Numbered from the stretch's first letter, positions 12,234-22,555 are shown. The stretch: 64,000 nucleotides of DNA from Deinandra increscens subsp. villosa (GCA_039602395.1 JBCNJP010000028.1:1364001-1428000); one strand, 5' to 3'. The notes: generated from the letters alone by a model not told the origin. Numbers and translations are program-made.

Positions 12234-12579
12234 TGAAAGTGCGTGAGCGTGCGGATCTTCTACTTAGTCGTAATGAAATCAATGTAATACGAGATGAAAC
12301 ACAAAGAGTAAATACAATTGACTTGTATTAACCACAGAGATGACCACAGAGTACAATCAAAGAATATGACACGGAAGCTTAGACTCTTATCCTTACTGAA
12401 TACAACACATGACACACATATTTATAGAGCTGAAATACGACCGGCCGAACCTCAGGTTCGGCCACACGTTCGGCCATGTCCGAACTCCAGGTTCGGCCTG
12501 AGTTCGGACCTCAGCAATCTTGTGTGAATCCGTCTTGTATTCGATGCTTCACATGACGATCAAGGACCATGTATCAACA
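12234..12579 (-). repeat. 5' LTR of element B
   Basis: 346 bp, same ends as the partner at 6667-7011. Differences: five substitutions and one single-base indel. Flanked on the right by the GCACC duplication. Confidence 0.93.
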
Positions 12580-12584
12580 GCACC

Positions 12585-13385
12585 CCGTGCTGGTGCCACG
12601 TAATTGACATTGGCTAAATGACCAATTAAACGCTTCAGTTTCGGTTGAAACTCTGGTGCCTTATTTTGATAAGACGCCAGAGCCCCAACACTTGCCTCCA
12701 TCATATGTTTCAGTTCCATTTTCTGGGCAGCATTCTTTATCAAATCTGGATATCGATCATTGAGAACCATCTGAAGGAATCTGGGATAGATTGCTGCTTT
12801 CTTCTGTCTTTGTGTCAGATTATCTCTCATGTAGTGAAAGATCTTCCCAGAAACATTATACGGCTTGTTCATTACTAACGCATTCATCAAAGATAGAATA
12901 AACTGCCGGACTTCATCATGACCAAAAATCCTATGTCCCAAGCAGACCAACAACCCGTGCGCCAGATACTTGTACGGGACGCTCAACGATGATTTGTACA
13001 CCCATTCTTTACTCGGATCATCAGTATACCAAATCCGCTTCAAGAACGCCACATTATCTTCATGAGGAAACTCAATTCGTGCTGTTGTTGTATCAGATTC
13101 TAACTTCAATACCCGACGAATATCAGCCTCAGTAACTTCAACCACTTTGCCTTGAATATTAGCAACAATTCTGATAGGAGCATCAGTAATTGTTCGTGCT
13201 GTACTCCAAAATTCCAGAATAATGTCCCGATACACATCACATTGTGTAGTGATTGCATAATGAATTCTGGATCGCCTTAGAAACTCAAATATCCCGGATC
13301 CTCCAAATTTGTCAAGTTTGCCTCGTGTAACACCGATATGCACACAAATGTTGTGTTTGTCACCAATTGTTAGGTCGTTGGCCAT
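12585..13385 (-). pseudogene. Element A extra ORF, N-terminal domain
   Basis: About 265 residues from ATG at 13385 to the B insertion. The start MANDLTIGDKHN follows directly on a CAG-AT junction, so I prefer it to the upstream in-frame ATG at 13424. Conserved features: IFEFLRRSRIHYAITT, DIILEFWSTA, IQGKVVEVTEADIRRVLKLE, YKYLAHGLLVCLGHR and MRDNL. This matches, from memory, a plant-specific domain found in ORFs of Asteraceae and legume retroelements and often given misleading names such as longin-like protein. This first part is open throughout. Function unknown. Confidence 0.75.
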
Positions 13386-14090
13386 ATCTGAAAACACATA
13401 AAAGAAAACATTCATTAAATTCAATGTTATTAACAGATATAATCACTGATTTCGTCAAATCATTGTCGTTTGCGTAAACGAACAACATTTGATCAAAAAT
13501 TTTAAGACCCGCCGAACCTTGTCCGAGCTCTCTCCGAACCCCAAGTTCGGAGTCTGGAAAACTCCGAAGAGTTTGAATTTGAAATCCAGTGAAAACGACC
13601 AAAACAGGCGACACAAATCAACACCCATGGTCAGTTTTTGATTATAAACCCATAGGAACCTCTTTTAATTGTTAAAAACAAGATTTAGATGGTGAATTTT
13701 CAGATCTAAGAACTGATTACAAGCCGGACGAGTTTTCGAACAGAAAAACCCCAAACAACATAAGAAAACCTAATCTAAGACAATCAGTGAACTCGGAAAC
13801 ATGTAATTTACCTAGAAACAGTCTCAAATCCGTCAATAACGAGCTAATCAGAAAATTGAAAATTTTGGCAGCCGTTCGGTGCAAGTTCGGAGATAACAGT
13901 AATTTATGACCTCCGAACTCTAGGATTGGCGAATTTATAGGCCATGACGTTCGGACTTCCGAACGTCCTCCGAACTCAAGTTCGGACGAACAGTTACACC
14001 GAACTCCACACTCAGCCATTTCCAAACCTTGTCCGATGTTGAACTTCAGACCTCTGAACTTCACGTTCGGTCGTCCGAACTCCAGGTTTG
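13386..14090 (-). promoter_or_regulatory. Spacer before A's extra ORF: splice acceptor and leader-like motif cluster
   Basis: Directly upstream of the ATG at 13385, element sense reads a T-rich tract ending TGTGTTTTCAG, a good 3' splice site. Farther upstream (13500-14090) are many CCGAAC/GTTCGG words, the same as in the 5' leader and LTR of A. No LTR or PBS is visible here. Short ORFs in this stretch are low-complexity products of the motif. Confidence 0.55.
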
Positions 14091-14100
14091 GAGATATTAA

Positions 14101-15480
14101 AAATTTTCAACATAAACCCCTGAAATTGATGAATCTTCAAATTGAACCTAGAAAGTTTAAAAATTATCAATGTTCCTCGAATTTCGTTCAATTTACTGAT
14201 GAAATTTCTGAAAACAAGTCAGTTTGATTGTTTCCGGCATAATATTGATTTTTTTACTAACGGTTGATCAAAAATAAACCAGAATCAAAATCTTTTTGAT
14301 TTTTGTAAACTTTCAAACATACCAAAAATCTTTTTGGATTTTTACAAAATTATGGTAAAACACACCTAAAATCTTTTTATGATTTTCAAGTATTCAAACA
14401 ATAAACCAAACAGAAATGAAATGAAAATTACTGAATTAAAACTAATATAACTTAAATATTTTTGTGAGAAAGATCCAGACACGAGATCATATCAGCTAAT
14501 GTGCATCAGACACACTTCAATTTTATTTTTAATCAGCATGCAAGTCAAGTTGGCAGCAAATACAACTTTTCGGTTTATTTCAGTTTGGGCAGATCAATTT
14601 TTATAGCTTTCTGATACGTTAAGATATATTTAGCATGCATTGATAATATGATAGCCCACACAATCAAAATGCTTGTTATCTGGGTTATTCTTGTTATTTT
14701 GTATTTTCCACAGAATTTGATTTCCACCGAGATTTATCGTCCATGGTGTTTCATGCACAAATAAAGCAGAGCCCTAAACAAACAACAATCAGGTCGGCTG
14801 GTAGGCACGCAGAGAAAGTCTGATTGTTTAAGAAAATAAAAATAGAAAATAAAGCAGAAATTGTATAACCCAACAACAATCGGGTCGGTGCTCCCGCACA
14901 CGCAGAGAAAGTCCGATGAGTTATACGAAACACCAAAGAAAATAAAGCAGAACGTCAAACGAACACCAATCAGGTCGATCTTTCGATACGCAAAGAAAGG
15001 CTAATCGTTTGATAAAATAAAGAAAATCAAACAAGTTTAAATCTTTGCAAAATAAAACATGCATACACCAGAACATCTCTTTTTATTATGTTTTTGCTTT
15101 CTCATTTTATTTAATGCCAAGATCACACAGCATCCGTCATGATGTGCCTCACAATTTAATCAAGCAAATTGTTATGTTTATATCATACTGGCATATATCA
15201 GATTTACCCTTACGCATTTAACTAACCAAACAAGTACCTACAACTTTTCAATTTTACTTTATCTGTGGTTGATAACACACGCCGATGTAATATCACTTCT
15301 CGCTTGGTCGGATCAAATTTTTGATTTTTCCATTTTTTTTATGCTTTTTGCATTTTTTCATTTTTTTTATATTTTCTGATTTTCTCCCCTAAAATACAAA
15401 ACTCTATTTTTGGATTTTAGTAACAAGAAAAGAAAAACAAAACACAAAAATAAACAAATGAAAAATGATCAATCGAAAGT
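14101..15480 (-). other. Element A spacer between pol and extra ORF, homologous to 3' region of gag-only elements
   Basis: Noncoding, AT-rich, with the repeated AAAATCTTTTTG blocks (14285-14385), the hairpin array (14774-15011) and the TCTCCCCTAAAATAC block (15380-15410). The same segments in the same order form the 3' noncoding region of B, C, D and F. In A the segment sits between pol and the extra ORF, not next to the LTR. Confidence 0.75.
14774..15011 (-). other. Three-hairpin RNA array, copy in element A
   Basis: Units at about 14774-14833, 14862-14925 and 14954-15011. Outer stems in element sense: AAACAA/UUGUUU, GUAUAACUC/GGGUUAUAC and AUCAAACGA/UCGUUUGAC. Inner hairpins: GUGC-GGGA-GCAC in the middle unit and AUC-GAAA-GAU in the third; the first has no clear inner hairpin. 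GUGC/GCAC against GUAC/GUAC in B and F is a compensatory change. Confidence 0.75.
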
Positions 15481-15489
15481 TACTCAACA

Positions 15490-17008
15490 GGTAACTTTTG
15501 TATGCCGTTGATCTGCAAAAGATAACGAAAGCGGGTTTTGTCAAAGGCTTTCGTAAAAAGATCCGCTTTTTGAAAATCAGTATGGATCTTTTGCAGATCA
15601 ATCAAGTGTTTCTCAAAACAGTCACGGATGAAATGATAACGAATATCAATATGTTTTGTTTTTTAGTGGTGAACGAGGTTTTTAGTTATGCAAATCGCAG
15701 CTGAGTTATCTATATAATTTGGAGTAGTAAGAAACTTCAAACCGTAATCCCGCATCTGCTGTTGTATCCATAAAACCTGAGAGCAGCAACTAGCAGCTGC
15801 TATATATTCAGCTTCAGCCGTGGATGTAGCAACAGAAGTCTACTTCTTACACTGCCAAGATACCAACCGGTCGCCGAGAAATTGACATCCGGCCGTGGTT
15901 GACTTGAAGTTGATCTTGCAACCGCCGTAGTCTGAATCCGTATACGCCAATAGGTCGAACTTATCATCATGAGGATACCAGATCCCGAGATCTGCATTAC
16001 CCTTCAGATAAGCTAGAATCCTCTTAACTGCTTCCATATGAGAAACCCGAGGTGCTGCTTGGTACCTGACACACAAACATACAGCAAACATTATATCAGG
16101 TTGACTAGCTGTAAGATACATTAAAGACCCTATCATTGCACTATAACGAGTGACATCGATTGATTCACCGTCTTCGTCAGGACACAGGCCATGTAACAGC
16201 TGAATAGGAGTTCCAGGAATGCGAACATCTTCCACCTTGAATCGACTCAGGACATCATTCACATATTTTGTCTGATGAATGAAAATACCATTGTCAGATT
16301 GTTGAACTTGTAAGCCCAAGAAGAGCGACATTTCCCCCATTGAACTCATCTCGAACCTTGTTTGCATTAAAGTCTCGAAATCCTTCGATAACTTTTCGTT
16401 TGAACAGCCAAAGATGATATCGTCCACATAAATCTGTACCAGTAGCAGATCCTCCCCCGTTTTATGACATAATAAAGTAGGATCAACCAACCACGCTTGA
16501 ATCCGTTGTCGAGTAAATAAGTGGACAATGTCTAATACCAAGCTCGAGGAGCCTGATGGAGACCATATAGTGCCTTGTCCAACTTATAAACCTTCTCCGG
16601 ATAATCAGGATCGAAGAATCCCGGAGGTTGTTTGACGTACACTTCTTCCTTAACTTTGCCATAAAGAAACGCACTCTTAACATCCATCTGGAAGACCTTG
16701 AATCCACGATGTGCAGCATATGCCAAAAAGATTCTTATAGCTTCAATTCTGGCAACCGGTGCATACACCTCGTTAAAATCGATTCCTTCTTCCTGAGAAA
16801 ACCCTTAAACAACCAAACGAGCCTTGTTGCGGACTATGATTCCACGATCATCTCGTTTGCATTTATACACCCACCGTGTTCCACACGGGTCTTTGCTTCC
16901 TGCAGGCAAATCTTCCAGGTGCCACACTCCTAATTTTTGAAATTGTAGTAATTCTTCCTGCATTGCTTCAACCCACGAACCATCTAATAAAGCTTCATGA
17001 ATCTTCAA
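15490..17008 (-). pseudogene. Element A reverse transcriptase-RNase H, copia type
   Basis: Three frames in order: ALLDGSWVEAMQEEL...GTRWVYKCKRD (16805-17008), YAPVARIEAIRIFLAYAAHRG with DVKSAFLYG (16532-16768) and YVDDIIFG with SLMYLTASQPDIMFAV (15840-16541). RNase H follows: AYTDSDYGG, then in another frame TSTAEAEYIAAASC, DNSAAICI and KHIDIRYHFIRDC, ending near 15490. The catalytic aspartates of RT (DVKSAFLYG, YVDD) and the RNase H Asp and Glu are all present. It would copy element RNA into DNA within virus-like particles. Frameshifts near 15840, 16535 and 16800 inactivate it. Confidence 0.9.
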
Positions 17009-17441
17009 GTGTAGTGATCAAATTGACAAGAATTCTTGAAGTTTCATCCTTAGAGACCAGAAAATCAACCCAAGAGTATCTTGAATATTCGTCAGTAACC
17101 ACAAGACAATACCGATTTCCAGAAATACTTTGACGATTCACTGGACCAAATAAATCCATGTGAAGTAATTCTAACGAAACTTCAATTGAATGGTATTTCT
17201 TCAGTGGATGGGATTTTCTTTTCTGTTTTCCCTTCTTGCAACTCACACACACATCATTGAAGACAAATTGTTGCTTTGGAACCCCTTCGATAAGACCCCT
17301 CCGCACAAGTTCGTTCATTTTTCTGTAATGGATGTGCCCCATGCGACGATGCCATAGAATGGAATCTCTCTCGGACGCTTTTGATAAGAAACATTGACCA
17401 GCGACAGTTTCTTTGGCCGAATTCATGTCGAGCATATACAA
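17009..17441 (-). pseudogene. Element A integrase, truncated
   Basis: GAG-pre-integrase segment with HHCC zinc site (WHRRMGH, later CVSCKKGK), then the start of the catalytic core: LLHMDLFGPV with the first catalytic Asp, and VVTDEYSRYSWV. It stops at LITTLEDS and RT sequence begins within a few bases. The usual SDNGxEF segment with the second Asp and the catalytic Glu, and the whole C-terminal domain, are missing. This is an internal deletion; A cannot integrate with its own enzyme. Confidence 0.9.
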
Positions 17442-17450
17442 ATTCGAGAA

Positions 17451-17801
17451 TCACGGTGCTCGCATTACCACATATTCATCTGGAATCTTGAACTCAGGTT
17501 TCAGAATCAAACATTCACTCCCCGTGAAAGCAGTTGTGAATTGCTTGTCATAAATCTGGGAGACGCTCAGAAGATTATACTCCAATTCTTGAACAAATTC
17601 AACCTTCTCGAATGTGACAACACCATTTGAAAGTTTACCAATTCCGGTGACTTGACCTCCCTTGTTTCCAGCAAATGTTACTTTACCTCCATCGAAGTAA
17701 TTCACATCATGCAACAAAGAGATATCACCAGTCATGTGTCGAGATGCTCCGCTATCAACAACCCAAATGTTATTCATTAGTTGTCGCGAAGATCCCTGCA
17801 T
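17451..17801 (-). pseudogene. Element A protease (copia retropepsin)
   Basis: 117 residues from ATG at 17801. WVVDSGASRHMTGD is the active-site motif of copia aspartic proteases, followed by GKVTFAGNKGGQVTGIGKL and YNLLSVSQIYDKQ. It would cleave Gag-Pol. The ATG lies 16 bases beyond the gag stop and in a different frame; the bases before it (T-rich, ATGCAG/GG) also look like a splice acceptor. The frame continues to a stop just before integrase. Confidence 0.85.
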
Positions 17802-17817
17802 AAATTAAAACAGAAGA

Positions 17818-19022
17818 TTAGTTTCGAGACGAACCCAAGCTTGAAGCTTTGGGTCGACCGTCATCTTCAACAAAATCATCATCAGCCATGGACGAACCCT
17901 TAAGTTTCCATGCTTTATTTAAAGAGCCCGTGGTGCTAGCAGCAGAATTTTTCAAAATTGATTTAATGTTTGAAAATTCACTTTCTGATTTCTTATCATT
18001 TTTATGAAATTCTGATGATTTATTATTAAAGTGAACTCTGCCTTGCTCATCCACAAATCTGACTATTTCTTTGTATCATTTTGATAACCTTCAGACATAT
18101 CATCAGATTTTTTTGCGTCAAATTTGCCAGATTTCGGCTTCTTTCACGGACAAGTCCGATATGTATGACCACGAGCTTTGCACTTAAAACATTTTCGTTT
18201 ATCTATTATAACTTTTTCGCTCGTGTCATCATCCACTTCGGACTCAACAACATGTTTTTGGGTCTTGGGTTTCAAACCCTTTCGATTAGGCGCATAATGA
18301 TTTCCAAACTCATCATTATGTCCTGACTCATATCTTGAAACATTTTCTGAAAAATCATCACAATACCCAAAATGCCCTCTAACATACGAATTTTTAGAAA
18401 AATGATGATCCTTGTAATTCTGAAATCTGTTTCTTCTCCCACCAAACCTTTGTACAAAATCATTCTGACCTCCATAATCAACCCATATTGGACCCCTACC
18501 AAGCACAGATTGATTTGGTCCACAACCAAACTCATCATAAAAACCTTCGTCATTGTAAAATTGTGACTTTTTGACATACGGACTCGTTTTTCTGAAATTT
18601 GATTGCCTTTGATTATAAAAACCTCCTGGTGGTGATTGAAAGGTTGATTTTGATGATTTCTTATTTAAAGACTTTTGAGCAGAATTTTTCACTCTGTTAA
18701 CCAACCCCGAATCAGATTCAGAATTAAGGGTGTCCATTACATTAACACTGCCATTACCCCCCTTAATGGGCACACTTCTCATCTTGGGATCATAAGCGGG
18801 ATCATATTTACCAGAAAAAATTTGATCAATTAAATTGGGATTGACCATATCCAAAGGAAAATCGTTATCGCTATAAATCCTATCAGATCCTTTTAAGCGA
18901 TAGGTCACCCATTGATCAAAATTGTTAAAGTTGGTTTTCAAAGTGGGATTGCTAGCCTTGGCTTTTGCAGGTTTTGATTCTTTAGAAGAAGATCCTGTTT
19001 CAAAAGTTTTTGAATTTGCCAA
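17818..19022 (-). pseudogene. Element A gag, C-terminal part with zinc knuckle 2
   Basis: Frame 18144-19022: VTYRLKGSDRIYSDNDFPLDM, serine/lysine-rich linker, a glycine/arginine/asparagine-rich stretch (RFGGRRNRFQNYKDHH) and an intact CCHC knuckle CFKCKARGHTYRTC at the end. A TGA follows, then a shifted frame (17818-18054) with FVDEQGRVHFNN and DDFVEDDGRPKA ending in a stop. Nucleocapsid-type RNA binding is expected. Confidence 0.8.
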
Positions 19023-20483
19023 AGGCTCAAATCTGACTCCACCATATTTAACTTGCTTACCTTCAACAGACTTGCTCCGAGCAATCTATTTTTGTTCAAA
19101 CACACTCAATTTCATAAGCTCAGATTTAATCGTTGAAAAATCATGTTTTGAAATAAAATCTTTGTGATCTGGCTTAGAAACTTTAGAAGGAGTGGTTTTG
19201 AAACATTCAACATCTGTTTTAGAAACTAAATCATCAACTTTATCAAAATCTGAGACATCGTAAGAAAGTTCATCAACCGTTGAATCCAAAATAAATTTTT
19301 CGGTTGAAGTTTTGTCAGACTCTGAATTAGCTGAGTGATGATTGTTTTGCTTGGCATGAGAAGGAGCATCCAGTTTCTCTTTAGAAGGATCATTTATGAT
19401 AATGACCGGAGGCGAAACTTGGCTTAGTTTACCAGAAACATTTTCCTTTTCATTTTTATAAAGAAAATTGGCAAAGGAAGATGAAACTTGAACAGAATCC
19501 AGTTTTTGTTTTAATTCAAAAATTTCAATCTTTAGATCTGCAACAAATTTTTGACTGGCAGCCAAATCCTTTTGAACGGACACAAGCAGTTCAGACTGAG
19601 TTGAAAAATCGAATTTTTGTAATCATAACTGCTCATGAATGGACAATAGCTCCTTGGTGGTTCCCTCCCATCTCTCCTTATATATATTCTTATCTGCTTT
19701 TGCTACTGACAAAAGATCATTAAGTTTTGTCTTCTCATCTAAGAGCGTACTCTTAGCAGTAGCAAAATCATCACAAGATTTACACATTAAAGGATACGAA
19801 ACTACCTTCGAAGTATCGGCCATTAAAGCCACAGATTATGTGAGATTGCTTCTTTTCAATGTGCCGACCTCCTGCTTCAAACTTGTGTTCTCATCTGATA
19901 GTTTCTGCATTTCTTTCTGAAGTACAAGCATCTTGTCAGCAATTTCGACAGCGTTTTGCTGAGCTTTCTCATATCGCTCCTTCAGTGGAAGACTCTTTTG
20001 ATACAAGTTTTCGAAATCATTTGCTATGTCAAGCGCTTCAGCTTTTGCTGCTTCACAATCACGAATCAACGCTTCCTTCTCCTCAGTTAAAAGTTGAACT
20101 TGTTTTTCTAATAAGAGAATAGCATCAGACTCGACCTTCTCAGACAAACCAACCATGAAGGCAAACTTTTCTTCTGAAATAGATTGATGATCATTTCTTG
20201 AATCCGGAACTCCTGCTTCATCATCGACTCCAGCAAAACCTTCATCAATCGCTTCACCATGAACTTCACTTTCATTTTCAGTGGATTCCGTCATAGTGTC
20301 TTCATCCTGCACATGTGTCACAATTAGTGCAGATGAATCAGCGAACTGATTACCCCAATTATAAGTTTTATCTACTTGAGATACAAGAGCTTTTGTGGGT
20401 TCAGTATTAGGTTTAGAGTTAGAAGAACTCCCTGAACTTGATGTGTTGTTGGATCCAGAAGCAGTTGATTTGGGAACAAATTT
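19023..20483 (-). pseudogene. Element A gag, coiled-coil middle part
   Basis: Frames 19836-20321, 19623-19832 and 19086-19583 make a long acidic coiled coil (VQLLTEEKEALIRDCEAAKA, IANDFENLYQKSLPLKERY, ADLKIEIFELKQKLDSV) between the two zinc knuckles. Stops separate the pieces. Same architecture as B, F and H. Confidence 0.8.
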
Positions 20484-21755
20484 TTAATATTCCTGCTTTT
20501 TCGGTTGAGAGCATTCTCGAGTGAAGTGACCAAAATAAGAACACTTATAACATCTCACTTTCGACTTGTCAAAACCAATTCTGCCGCCAGAATTCAGGTC
20601 TTTTCTACCCGTCTTTTTCAAGAATCTCTTTACCCTTCTAGCCAGCATGGCAAATTGCCATTTTATATCCATTAGCTCCAAATCATCAGGATCCACCTGA
20701 TCATAATCTTCTTCCGTCAATTCAGCATTGCTAACATTTCCAGTTATAAGTCCATAATAAGATGACACTAAAGCAGAAACAAGGGCCATATAATCTTCAG
20801 TTGTTGAAACAGGCATAGCCATCTTTCCCGTGTTCACCAAATTACTTGTTGGAATTGATGTGCTACTTCCTTCAGAATTGTAATTGTAATCACCACTATG
20901 TAAGCCCATTCCGGTTCTTGAATTTGAAACATGTCCGGGTAGACTTCCAGCTACAAACGCCGTTGCTGGTGCAGAACTTGTTATTTTTGCCGTCTTACCT
21001 GAAATTGTTGCTGCATTTGATCCGTAGTAAACATCAAGATTCTGAACCGCTGCTGGAGTAGTATTCACATTTTTCATTTCCAAGTCTCTAGCTTGCAATT
21101 TTCCCAACAGTTTCACAAATGTCAACTCAGAATAATCCTTATCATTCATGATCATCAGCACATAAGATTCCCAGTTTGATGGCAGACCTTCTAGCAATTT
21201 CTCCTTAAGCTCTTCATCATCTTTCTTGATTTGGACATTGTCCATTTCAGACAACAAGTAACAATATCTTGAAATTAACTCTGGAACGCCCTCACCATCA
21301 AAATGTTTGAAGTTGTCAAACTCCTTGTTTAATACTTTCTTTTTACTTTTCTTGTACTGTTCGTTTCTTTCACACCTTTCTTTCAGTGTCGACCATAATT
21401 CATGAGAATGTTTGCAGCTTTTAAATTGGTGAAGCAACTCTTTAGGTAAAGCTTGAGTTATTAAACCATATGCTTTTTGCTCTCGAACAAAATCAGCCTT
21501 TTGTGTAAGATCCAGATTCCTTTGCATAATAGGAACATTGTTCACGCCAACAGGATACACATATGGTGCATCCATTACAATCCATAGGTCTGGATCCGTT
21601 ATGCCGATATAAGCTTCAAATCTCTTCTTCCAATTAGCATAATTCTCAAACTTAAGAAGCTTAGGAACTTTCTGTGTCGTCCCGATTTCATTGTCGTAAT
21701 TCAATAAGGTTTGCATCTGCGATTGAATAGCAGCAAACGCGTTATAATCCGACAT
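20484..21755 (-). pseudogene. Element A gag, UBN2 domain and zinc knuckle 1
   Basis: About 423 open residues from the ATG at 21755 (MSDYNAFAAIQSQMQTLLN); the frame is open upstream, but that part is leader repeat and not Gag. UBN2 features: NYDNEIGTTQKVPKLLKFENYANWKKRFEAYIG, LPKELLHQFKSC, LWSTLKERCERNEQYKKSK, LPSNWESYVLMIMND. Then a Ser/Thr/Gly linker, IKWQFAMLARRVKRFLKKTGRK and an intact CCHC knuckle CYKCSYFGHFTREC. The best preserved gag N-terminus in the window. Gag forms the virus-like particle. Confidence 0.9.
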
Positions 21756-22222
21756 TTCGAAAAAGTTCAAAATTCTGATATGTCCGAACTTGCTCCGAAC
21801 TATCACCGAACTCGAAAACAAAGTCCGAACGTCCACTGAAATTTCACCGAACTCAAATCTCACCGATCTCTCTCCGATCTTAGTCCGAACTCTCACCGAG
21901 ACTGAATTCTCACCGAACTCTCTCCGAAAGACCACCGAACTCTCACTGAATGAAGATTTTAACCGAACTTCACACCGAACTCGAAACTCGGAGCGGTTGC
22001 GCCGAACTGCAGGTTCGGCCGAACGAAAATTTTGGAAATTTTTAGATCTCACCAGAAAACACACTCAAACGAGCTCAGAACGCTCAGATGACCAGAAATG
22101 AACAAAAACAAGGAATTATGAGGTGAAACATGACATTTTTGACGTAATTTTTCAGAGATAAACTTGAAAACGAACTTCGAAACACACGAATTGCACCAAG
22201 TCAAACCAAACGATACCAGAAA
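21756..22222 (-). promoter_or_regulatory. Leader of element A with dense CCGAAC motifs
   Basis: Untranslated region between PBS and gag start. 21780-22020 holds about twenty CCGAAC/CCGATC/GTTCGG-type words; 22025-22220 does not. The motif gives an artificial open frame in phase with gag. Confidence 0.7.
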
Positions 22223-22234
22223 GCTCTGATACCA
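22223..22234 (-). other. Primer binding site of element A
   Basis: TGGTATCAGAGC in element sense, two bases from the 5' LTR. Confidence 0.9.
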
Positions 22235-22236
22235 CT

Positions 22237-22555
22237 TGAAAACGCCTGAGCGTGGGATCGGTCTGGTTCGATAACAATCGTGTATATGACCTCATTAATA
22301 CTTGATAATCAGAGAATCAGAGTACAAACACACACTCTCACACAGAAGTTCGCTCAACTCTCAAAAAACTCGTTACAAAGACACACACAAAAACTATATA
22401 TAGACCTACGGATGTCCGAACTCCCAAGCTTGTCCGAACTTGAGGTTCGTCCAAAGCTCGGCCAAGGTTCGGCCGGAGTTCGGCCACCAGAACTTAAGTC
22501 TTGAAATCTTCGTGTCTTTGTCTGATCCAGCTCATTGCCATATCGTGTATCAACA
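22237..22555 (-). repeat. 5' LTR of element A
   Basis: 319 bp. Matches 3726-4078 except for a 34-bp deletion after GTGTATATGA and about three substitutions. On its upstream side it is not followed by a target duplication but by a second copy of A's internal 3' end. Confidence 0.92.

Larger units (their letters stand above)
6667..12579 (-). mobile_element. Element B: gag-only copia retrotransposon, complete and young
   Basis: 5913-bp element with two near-identical LTRs, PBS next to the right LTR, PPT next to the left LTR and a 5-bp duplication (GCACC). The LTRs differ at five bases and one indel over about 345 bp. The body codes only for the family's Gag (11722 to about 8610) followed by about 1.6 kb of noncoding sequence; no protease, integrase or RT is found. 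It is inserted in the same orientation as its host A, in A's extra ORF. Confidence 0.93.
3726..22555 (-). mobile_element. Element A: large copia retrotransposon with extra 3' ORF
   Basis: Minus-strand element with 5' LTR 22237-22555, PBS 22223-22234, gag 21755-17818, protease, partial integrase, RT-RNase H (to about 15490), a spacer, a long additional ORF (13385 to about 4112, interrupted by element B), PPT 4079-4088 and 3' LTR 3726-4078. Without B it is about 12.9 kb. The LTRs differ by a 34-bp deletion in the 5' copy and roughly three substitutions, so insertion was recent. Pol is not functional: integrase is truncated and frames are broken. It is the only element here with pol and the closest thing to the autonomous partner of B, C, D and F. 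Confidence 0.9.

Noticed and set aside
21756..22064. Upstream extension of A gag by about 103 residues
   Set aside because: The extension is the translated CCGAAC repeat of the leader; relatives start Gag at the MSDY/MSEY-type methionine.
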